NCBI RefSeq assembly: GCF_049243985.1 | Contig: NC_135386.1 | Span: 19,126,202-19,190,201, forward strand | Reading direction: 5' to 3' | From: Paroedura picta | Taxonomy: Eukaryota; Chordata; Lepidosauria; Squamata; Gekkonidae | DNA length: 64,000 nt | Part shown: piece by piece, positions 38,901 through 64,000 of the stretch | How the letters are laid out: each line of letters opens with the position of its first letter | Numbering within the stretch: the stretch's first letter is position 1 | Notes under the pieces: generated by a model | What the model saw: the letters and a program-made list of their open reading frames with translations, nothing else | What the model was told of the DNA's origin: nothing | Databases searched by the model: none | Program-made: the position numbers and the translations under genes

Positions 38901-41900
38901 CATGCAAAGAGGGAAATGGGTTTTGAGTAATATGGGGAGACCTTTGTCCTCAGCCCCAGTTTCGGCAATGATGAGAAAACTGTCTTACTTAGTAAAGAAA
39001 TCTTTACCCAACATGAGTTTTCCAAGTAATCCAAGATCCTCACAATCACTCACTTGCGACACTGCTTGGCCAGCTTCAGAGTCGAGCCTTCTGCAAACTG
39101 CTTCATGCTGAAGTCTGTGCCTCCTGCCGAGCCCAGTTTGCAGAGGCCCTGGAAGAAAGGAGCACCAGGAGAAGCTGCAGCAGCAGCAGAAGCAGCAGCA
39201 GCAGAGAGGAGGGGAAGGTCTACCCAGTCCCCCCCCCACACTGCCCTGCACCACTTACCACCAGAGCACGAATACGAATGCTGTCGCGTTCACTGTGCTT
39301 GTAGATCTCTTTCAGCAGTGTGACGCCGTTGGCGGTGATAAAGGAGGCGTGCTTCGCCTTGTCCGCCGCATGGATCAGGGCTTCCACAGCCACCAGCTGG
39401 TCAGCCTCCCGCGAGGAGGCACACAAGGACAGGATGCTCTCCATGATGCCATTCAGCTCCAGCACCCGATTCCCGGCCTCTGAGGGGCCCTGCAGAAGGC
39501 ATGACACAGCCCGGATGGCCTGCAGCTTCCCAGGCATCTCATCGCTCTGGAACCAGCCCCTGCAACACAAGAACACTCCTAGCCTATGGCAAGTGTCTCT
39601 TGGTTTACAGCACAGCAAGGAACTCAATTTGCTATGTGAAAAAATGAAGATTCTAAAGCCAACCACCATTATGACCCAAAGCCTCCCACCTGATGCTGTT
39701 CTCACAGCGCAGGTGGAAATTCTCCCGCTCCACATCACACTTCAAGTCCCCATAGAGCTTGCTGAGCAGGACGGCAGTGCTCATGTGGCTGTTCTCCGTA
39801 ACGCGCAGGCTGCCAGGCACATGGGCCACCGTGCCCCCCACCGCCAGTATCTCCTTGAGACCTGCAAGGACAAGGGCTCCGTAAGGCTCGGAAGGATCCT
39901 AAGAGTGGGTCAGGCACATGATGCCCAACGTCTTACCCTGATCAATGACCCAAAGGGTCAGGCTGTTGTTGGGCTCCTGCAGCGACTTTCGAGGCACCAC
40001 GGCAATCAGCAAGTTGAGGATGCTGTCCCGGCCATAGGGAGAGATGCTCTCCCGAGTCAGGGCCTCCAGCAGTTGCTTGAGCAGCAGTTTCAGCTCCTTG
40101 GATGTTTCTGAAGGGAGAGTCATTGGAAGAGGCATCAGGAGTTGAGTCCTCACTATCTCAGGCTGGCCTCTAGAGCCTGAACGCAGGCTGGACAGAGCAG
40201 CTAGCTTGGCGTGAACAGAGCACAGGCTACACTCAGGCCAGGCTGTATTACTACTCCAAAAACACAAGGAGAACCCCAAATTCTCAGGAAATATGACTCC
40301 ACCAAGCCATCTGTGCGAGGGTCCCTCTTCATGCCAAGAAAAAAAACTTGTGTTTTACATCCTACTTTCCTCTACCTTAAGGAACCTTAAGGAACTACCT
40401 TAAGGAAAGTGGCTTACAATAATCTTTCCTTTCCTCTCCCTACAACAAGCACCCTGTGAAGTTGGTGGAGCAAGCTTCATGTGGAGGAGAAGTGGAGGAT
40501 CAGACCTGGCTCTCCAAATTAGCATTTTAATCATGGCAAATGCTGGTCCCTGTACTTGGAGCCACAAGAGAACACAAGGGAGGGCAATATAAAAACATAA
40601 CAATTAAAAAAGAAATAAAGAAATAAACACCCACCAGACACCAAGGCTTCTTCCTTGCCGCGAACCTCCCTCTGCAATCCCTCCTTCAGGGAATCGAACA
40701 TGACCTGCAGCAGGCTATAGGTGGCCAAGGAGATTTGTTCATCCTCCAGTTCCAGCACGGCAAAGAAACGCCGTGGGCCCAGCGCAGTCAGGACTGCCAC
40801 CGTCTGCAAAACAGGCTCCCAAGGTCTGAGACCCTGGAAAGAACCCAGGCCAGCCTCTGCTCCTGCACCTCCTCCTCTCTCTGGGCTGACAGTGAAGGAA
40901 GTGAGGAAGAAACCAACCCATCCCCTACAGTTAGGAAGGACTGCATGCAACAGAATCTGTTCTGTGTGCCAAAACCCAATGCTTCAAAATAGGGGGGAAA
41001 TCTCAGCAGCTGGTGCTGTGCCCAAGCCATTTCTGGAGGCAGAGGTGCCGCTGCAAGCAGGCAGACTTTGAACACATGAGAAAGAGCCAGGCTCAACAAA
41101 TGGGATAGAATGACACAAATAAGCAGAAACAACCCTCTTATTTCTCCTGAAGGATCCCCAGCTGACCTTTAGGAGGGACAGGAGAGGAGATTCATGCTTA
41201 TTTGCATCATTCTATCCCATTTGTTCAGCCTGGTTCTTTCTCACATGTTAAAGCACCTTGGATACAGCAGTCAGGATCCTGGGAAGAAACAGCTCTCAGA
41301 AGCCTCACACTTACCCGGGAACGATGACCCCGGCAGAGGCCAGTCAGGGTCCGTAGAGCTGCCAGGACCATATCAAGCCGCTCCGTGTCCAGCAGTTCCA
41401 GAAGCAGGTGGACCCCATCGTTCTGGAAAATCTTCTCTGCACCGGGCTCCTCTCGGGCTAACACTATCAAGTTCTGGGCTGCCTGGCCACCGGGGGGGGG
41501 GGGGGGGGAGGGATCATTTAATTCAGCAAACAACCCTTTAATTCAGCAAACAACTGTCCTGCCAGCACAACTCTCATCAAAGAGGCACTGTTGCAAATGT
41601 TTCCACATGCTGAACAAAATATCTGTACTGCCTGTAACCCTCCTCACAGGGGCTGGCACATGAAATTAAACCATGTAGTAACATACAATACAAAATCTAG
41701 GCACAAAAAGGCACTTAGCAAGCTATTCCACTTTTCCTACTCCCGTCAGATCTTCCAACCCTCATTTGCTCTATATGTTCCTGCCTTGAATTTCCATGTG
41801 CCTATTTTAATTGTACAGGGAGCCTCCCAGAAAACTGGCTAAGAGGGACCCACTCATGACAACATGCCCAGCACTACCTTCTGCTTCTTGTCTTGATCCT

Positions 41901-42680
41901 TTTCATTGGGGTCCAGCAAGACCCGGAACATCTGCTCCACTTTGGAATCAGTGGAGGCTGCAGCTCTCACCTGAAAAGAAAAAGTAGGGGCAGGCAAGTG
42001 GAGAGGTGAGCAGTGCCCCAGGCTGCCCCACCCTGCCTACCAACTCACCTTCTCGTGCATTTGGCTGCCCAGGTCACGCAGCGCCTCCTGCAGGGCCCGG
42101 TTCTTGGGCTCCAAACTGACGCAGCGCTGGAGGTCTGAGAGGGCCTGGTCCAGGCGGCCCAGTTGCTGCAGGGCTTGGCTGCGACGGAAGAGCCCCTTCA
42201 CATCCCCTGGGTCAACATCAATGGCTGCCCCGCAGAGAAGGGGAGAGAGGCATCCCAATGTCATCCATTCCTTTGACTGCTGCACGGCCTGTCTCCCTCC
42301 CCCGGCCCTTGACCCCCTGCAGGCGCTGCCTTCCTCCGTCCTCGCGAGGCCTTACCTTTGGAGGCGTCCTGCTCGGCCCGCGCGTAGTCCCCCTGTGCGG
42401 GAGGGAGGGAGAGGTGAGGGGGTGATAGGGTGGGGGTGAGGGGGTGCCTCTCCCCCCTCCTCCTCCTCCTCCCCCTCCCCGGGCCCCGACTCACGCGCTT
42501 GAGGTGGCAGGCGGCGCGGTTGCGGTGCAGCGCGGCCCGGTCTGCCTGCGGGGGGTGGAGGCTGAGGGCGCGCGCGTAGGCCTCCAGCGCCTCCTCGTAG
42601 CGGCCCGCCTGGAAGTGCTCGTTGCCGTCCCGGCGCAGAGCCGCCGCCTCCGCCCCGCCACCCTCCTCGCTCGCCGCCAT
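35992..42680 (-). CDS. UNC45A: UNC45A, myosin co-chaperone (complete, 19 coding exons)
   Basis: UNC45A is a cytosolic UCS-domain co-chaperone that folds myosin motor domains with HSP90. Exons in transcript order: 42495-42680, 42356-42392, 42049-42224, 41878-41970, 41315-41482, 40635-40803, 39937-40107, 39690-39861, 39259-39559, 39054-39148, 38353-38494, 38022-38162, 37682-37809, 37261-37327, 37067-37180, 36845-36960, 36634-36751, 36381-36536, 35992-36258. They join in frame into about 938 residues (human 944). Exons 1-3 encode three TPR motifs (for example EGNEHF-like [20 protein letters not shown] and [12 protein letters not shown]), the HSP90-binding part. The remainder is armadillo-like, ending in the UCS domain with [22 protein letters not shown]-type and [13 protein letters not shown] segments. 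Exon 2 is a 37-nt microexon. The start MAASEEGGG is the only ATG before the TPRs in this CpG-rich exon. Confidence 0.97.
37555..37670. repeat. Interspersed repeat fragment in a UNC45A intron
   Basis: The text runs from a T-rich start through cttttcactacccaaagaag and caaagcagcttacaactgcc. From memory this matches a repeat common in lizard genomes whose consensus has a cttttcactaccc block and a cggcttacaatc block. A second piece of the same family lies at 40345-40550. Family name not known to me. Confidence 0.45.
40345..40550. repeat. Interspersed repeat fragment in a UNC45A intron
   Basis: Blocks gtggcttacaataat, cctctccctacaacaagcac, ccctgtgaagttgg and ggaggatcagacctggctct occur in the order expected of the same squamate-type repeat as at 37555. 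The left part contains short internal copies of ccttaaggaa. It lies in the intron between UNC45A exons 6 and 7. Confidence 0.5.
41066..41253. repeat. Foldback inverted repeat in a UNC45A intron
   Basis: The left arm (about 41066-41127) and the right arm (about 41194-41253) are reverse complements over roughly 55-60 bp with about six mismatches. Both share a caaatgggatagaatga core. The spacer is about 65 bp. This could be a short foldback MITE. No coding content is seen. Confidence 0.8.
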
Positions 42681-42900
42681 GCCGCTCGCCGGAAGCCCCG
42701 CCCCTCCTCGCCGGCCGCTTCCGGGACGCTCGCGCGTCGGCCCCGCCCCGCTCCCCTGGGAGGCCGGCGGGGCTGTCAGTCCGCGGCGGAGGGAGGGCGG
42801 CTCGCGAGGCTCCTCCTGTCCCTGGGCGGGCCTTCTGCGGTGGGGCGGGGCGGGGCGGGGGCCGCCTCAGAGCCCCGCCTCCCTCCCCGAGTGCGCATGA
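42340..42900 (-). promoter_or_regulatory. UNC45A: CpG-rich promoter of UNC45A
   Basis: GC- and CpG-dense DNA covers UNC45A exons 1-2 and about 220 bp upstream, including several ggggcgggg boxes near 42840-42860 that resemble Sp1 sites. In mammals this promoter is shared head to head with HDDC3, which I do not find here. Confidence 0.55.
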
Positions 42901-43600
42901 CCCGTTCCCTGCTGACCGAAGGGGGCGGAAGAGAGAACCTGCCCCCCCCACTGGCAGGCCAGCGCCGGATGTGCCCCCCCCGACCCCAGAGGCAGCCTGG
43001 CAACCTCTCCCCCCCCCCAGGCCCTTGACAGTCGCAGGCTGGCCCAAAAGACGCCCCAGATGAGCCTGTTTCCTGCAGGAGCCCGTGAATGATGTGTCCC
43101 CCCCCCCCCCGCCCGGCTGCAGCCCCCTTTTGTGCCTGGGCCTCTGCCCCACGGGGCTGCAGCAGAACCCCGTGCCAAGCCCTCTCCCCCCAGCACCTCC
43201 CCAGGTCCCTCAGGAAGCAAGCATGGGCCAGCAGTGGCTTCCCCCCTTTGGGGGGCCTGGCTGCGTGACGACAGCCAGAGCAAGACGGGGCCCTCTCCTG
43301 CCCGCCTTCCCCCAGGGAGCCTTTGCAGTACGGACGATGACCCTTACAAGGGTGTTGCTGAAGGGCCCAGGCCAAGCAGGCTTCAGGTCTGCTGTGGACT
43401 CTGCCAGCAGGCTCCATGAGAGGGGGCTCTACGCCTCTTCTGTCCTTGGGGTGGGGAATGGAGGGGAAAAGCATTTCTCTCGGCTTTAAAAGGGGCCCTC
43501 ACCAGAGAGACCTCAGCAAGCCCAGGTGCTAGCAGCCCCCTCTCCCCTCGTTGTTCCCTTGACCACAGAAAAAGAGGAGACAGGGCCCAGCAGCAGGTGC
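42901..43600. other. Intergenic stretch between UNC45A and MAN2A2, no gene seen
   Basis: This interval is about 0.7 kb and rich in C-runs (for example around 43097-43112). I looked on both strands for HDDC3, whose HD-domain motifs include a LLHDTVEDT-like block, and saw none. Open frames here show no recognisable homology. Confidence 0.6.
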
Positions 43601-43604
43601 CTCA

Positions 43605-43610
43605 TTTATT
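43605..43610 (-). terminator. MAN2A2: MAN2A2 polyadenylation signal (AATAAA)
   Basis: Minus-strand AATAAA about 430 nt after the MAN2A2 stop. The interval 43611-44041 is read as its 3' UTR. Confidence 0.6.
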
Positions 43611-44041
43611 CCATGTATTCTGGCGAGGAGGAGCAACTTCCAACCCAAGCCCAGCAGGAGCCACGAATCCTCAGCAGGAGCTGATTTCCTGGAGGCCTCT
43701 TTTGCTTCTATCCAGTGACTGCAACGTCATCACCTTCTGGCTCGGCTCATGGAAGAGCCAGGAGCCCTGCCCTGGGAAGCAGCGGCTGAGGCCTCCCCAT
43801 GGGCACCGTGTCCAGGCTGCTGGAGCTAGGTGGCCCCTCCATTCTGCAGTCCCACAGGCCATCTGGGCCAGCCCCGAGCCCGGCCTCTGAAATGCAGGGT
43901 CCGTGAAAGGAGAGTAATAAATATCTGGCCTCCTCCTCCCAATCTCAGTACCAGCAGCCCGTGCCAAGCCACAGCAGTCTAGCATCGCTGGCCGGCCCTG
44001 CTCCTGCAGTGTGTGACACAGCAGCACGCTCCAGCCAGTGG

Positions 44042-54674
<10,633 letters not shown>

Positions 54675-54678
<4 letters not shown>

Positions 54679-54701
54679 TGTGGGGGCACCCAAGGCAGCA
54701 T
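54675..54701 (-). promoter_or_regulatory. MAN2A2: Upstream ORF overlapping the MAN2A2 start codon
   Basis: On the minus strand, an ATG immediately follows the acceptor CAG of the 5' UTR intron. It opens an eight-codon frame (MLPWVPPQ) whose TGA overlaps the MAN2A2 ATG as ATGA. Such an arrangement permits termination-reinitiation. It exists only if the intron 54702-55041 is spliced as I read it. Confidence 0.55.
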
Positions 54702-54779
54702 CTGCAACATGGCCCAGAAGATGACAGGTGCCATGTTCGCACATGCCCACTCTCTGCAGGGCTACCTGTCAGGGCACAG

Positions 54780-55470
54780 CCAAGCCCACCACCCCTCACC
54801 CGGGGAGGAGGAGGGGGGGGGGGTGGCACTCTCTGGCCGGGGGGGGGGGGGAGGCTGGGGGCGCCGCCTGGGCTCAAGGCCGGGGGGGGGGGAGGGAGGA
54901 CTGGGGACCCCTGCCTCCGACCAAGGCCCCCAAGGGCCGGCCTCGGCGCAAGGGGGGGGGGCGTGCTCAGGAGGCCCAGCCTCGGACCCGCCGGGCTGGT
55001 CTGGGTGCTGCCTGCTTGGCCCCCGAGCCCGACGCGCTCACCTCGGCCGTCTCCGCCGCGGGAGGGAGGAGCCGCCGCCAGGTCCCGCCGCCGAGGCGGC
55101 CTCTGAGCATGCACAGAGGGCGGCGCCCCCTCCCCTTCGGGCCCGGGGCTCGCGCTGGTCGCCGCAGGGGGCGCTTCCCTCCCGGGCGCCGGCGAAAAGG
55201 GGCGGGGCTCCTGGGACACCCCCCCCCCCCAACGGCTATTGGACGGGAAGACGTTGGCAGGGGGGCGTCTTGCCTTCCGTCCCGGGCTCCGAGCCAATCC
55301 TCGCGATTCATGCAGATCCCGGCGTTTCCCGGCCAATCAGAGCCCGGGGCGGGGCCTCGGCGGAAATGCCTTCCCCTCGGCCGCGCTTCCGGTGGGCTCC
55401 CCTCCTGTGGGCAGGGCCTCTGCCTCAGGTGCTCCTTAAGGGCGGGGCCAAGAGGACCCGGGAAGGGCGC
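54780..55470 (-). promoter_or_regulatory. MAN2A2: CpG-island promoter and noncoding first exon of MAN2A2
   Basis: GC content and CpG density are very high. A donor (gccgag/gtgagcgcg) ending an untranslated exon at 55042 pairs with an acceptor (ccatgttgcag) after 54701, giving a 340-bp 5' UTR intron. Inverted CCAAT words occur at about 55237 and 55332 (attgg / ccaat). The island extends past the probable start site toward a plus-strand open frame at 55504, which suggests bidirectional activity. Confidence 0.6.
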
Positions 55471-55503
55471 CCTCAAACCGCACCTGTTGTTTGCGCACGC
55501 AGA

Positions 55504-55725
55504 ATGGTGGGCCCCGCCCTCCTGCGGCTGGCTCGTGCCCCGTGGTGTGCGGGGGAGCACGTGAGGAACCTGGCCTCAGCCGTGGGCAACTTGTTCCACC
55601 GGGCAGGAGCCAAGGCTGAGAAGGCCCTGACTGGTCCAGGCCGGCCAGAGCTCTCTGCAGGCCGGAATCGCCAGGAGGCTGGGATTTGCGTTGCACAGTG
55701 CTCTTCAAGGAGCATACCGGGAAGG
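55504..55725 (+). other. Small unassigned plus-strand ORF, possible first exon
   Basis: An ATG in good context (gcagaATGG) opens a frame reading MVGPALLRLARAPWCAGEHV, then NLASAVGNLFHRAGAKAEKA. The Arg-rich amphipathic start would suit a mitochondrial presequence. Two GT donors follow: gggaag/gtatgc at about 55726 and cctcag/gtatgc at about 55738. I recognise no homologue, and the GC-rich setting makes long chance frames common. It is divergent from MAN2A2 across the CpG island. Confidence 0.2.
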
Positions 55726-55739
55726 TATGCCCCTCAGGT

Positions 55740-56420
55740 ATGCATGGCCCAGGCGACGTAAGGCCTTAAATGTTGCTAAAATTGGGTTAAGGCAGTTGGG
55801 AAAACCTGTGAATACCAGCAGATTAGCATACAGCACCCTCAAATAATTTACAAACAGATACGAGAACTGAATCACATTTGCATGTGTGTAGTGAGATAAG
55901 AAAGCAGTATCTCTGTTAAGCCCTGGGAGTTGTAATAGCTTGTCACTCAGCAGTCTCCCATTGCAATCTGTTTCTAATTCCTTTGCCATGAAACAGGTAC
56001 TTTGAATGCCCTGGGAGGCTGAAAGTTTCTCCTGCAGGTTTCTCAATCTTGTGATTCTTGGATGTCAGATTTGTGCCCATTTATTTTGTGCCATAGGGTT
56101 TGACCTGTTCACTTTATGCAGAGAACTGAAGGACATTGTTGGCATTTAATTACATATGCAATGTTAGAAGGTGAGCAGAAGATAGGTCTTTAAGGTTTTT
56201 ATACCAACTCAGGTTCACTCAGTTGCTCATCTTCTGGGCAGGTAAATGGTCTTCTAAAAAAGGTGAGAGAGGTGACAGAAGTGATATTTCACTCTTACAC
56301 TTGGCATGCTTAGACTGAACTAGGACCCAAGTAGGAAAGAAGTATGATTCATGCAGTTGTGGCTATGGCATGCACATGTCTTTGAAAGGCTTTCAGACTT
56401 GTCAGTGATATTACTGTTGT
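55740..56420. other. Intergenic stretch, probably repeat-derived, no gene recognised
   Basis: AT content rises sharply compared with the flanking genes. The open frames here lack recognisable domains. The general look (blocks such as gggttaaggcagttggg) suggests old interspersed repeats, but I cannot name the family. Confidence 0.4.
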
Positions 56421-56424
56421 TCCT

Positions 56425-56480
56425 GTGTTGGCAGGGGGTTGAACTAGATGACCCTGGTGGTCCTTTCCAGATTAAAAAAA
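56425..56480 (+). mobile_element. CR1 LINE 3' tail fragment
   Basis: The text ggcagggggttgaactagat followed by gaccctggtggtcctttcca matches the conserved 3' UTR of amniote CR1 elements (a ggttggactagatgaccc block and a ggtcccttccaac block). Only the extreme 3' end is present, as usual for 5'-truncated CR1 copies. It lies about 50 bp beyond the FES polyadenylation signal. Confidence 0.7.
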
Positions 56481-56529
56481 ACAAAACACAAATAGTATCC
56501 GCATTTGAGATATTTAGAAAGGAACAATC

Positions 56530-56535
56530 TTTATT
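56530..56535 (-). terminator. FES: FES polyadenylation signal (AATAAA)
   Basis: Minus-strand AATAAA about 180 nt after the FES stop codon, giving a short 3' UTR. Confidence 0.6.
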
Positions 56536-56715
56536 ACAGCTTCAGAAAACCTGACCCCACAGCTTGAGAGAGAATGGCTTTGACACTTCTAGGAAACAGC
56601 TGACAGATCTGGAAATCAGTCTTACTGGGGCATGGGACAAAAGGCACAGCACAAGTGGTTAAGGCAAGGAGGCCCAAGGCCAGCAGCCAGGGTGAGGGGC
56701 TCGGGGCTGGTATCC

Positions 56716-64000
<7,285 letters not shown>

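Noticed and set aside
42700-43550. HDDC3 expected from mammalian synteny
   Set aside because: No HD-domain motif or exon could be read on either strand, so no gene was annotated.
54709-55761. 350-codon plus-strand open frame across the MAN2A2 CpG island
   Set aside because: Composed mostly of Gly/Pro/Arg/Ala from GC-rich DNA and homopolymers. Only its last part from 55504 was kept as a low-confidence candidate.

Overview
This is nuclear DNA of an amniote vertebrate, most likely a squamate reptile. Five multi-exon protein genes with GT-AG introns lie in the order PRC1 - RCCD1 - UNC45A - MAN2A2 - FES. This is the conserved gene block of human 15q26.1. The short introns, CpG-rich promoters, long G/C homopolymers, a CR1 LINE tail and repeat fragments of a type I associate with lizards fit a GC-rich reptile microchromosome. 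The species assignment is inference; the gene identities are firm because the exons translate into recognisable proteins with consistent splice phases.

Layout. 1-2580: a degenerate 44-bp minisatellite mixed with longer modules, with a ~1.39 kb repeat period. ~2580-26040: a 23.4 kb tandem array of an 80-bp satellite (about 290 copies), arranged in nested higher-order blocks. 26150-26523: the PRC1 promoter, with CCAAT boxes and a CHR-like site. 26524-30875: PRC1 (+), complete. 31844-33898: RCCD1 (-), complete, tail to tail with PRC1. 34600-34984: an hAT-like MITE with an 8-bp target duplication. 35992-42680: UNC45A (-), complete, 19 coding exons. 42681-43600: a gap where HDDC3 sits in mammals; I see no HDDC3 here. 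44042-54678: MAN2A2 (-), complete, 22 core coding exons plus one possible extra cassette exon. 55.0-55.5 kb: CpG-island promoter. 56716 to the right edge: FES (-), partial; its 5' exons lie beyond the window.

The genes are neighbours by ancient synteny and not parts of one pathway. PRC1 bundles spindle-midzone microtubules, RCCD1 is an RCC1-repeat chromatin/mitosis factor, UNC45A is a myosin co-chaperone, MAN2A2 trims N-glycans in the Golgi, and FES is an F-BAR/SH2 tyrosine kinase. The least explained part of the window is the satellite block that abuts the promoter of the mitotic gene PRC1. Exon borders were read by eye from splice consensus and homology and may be off by a base or two.
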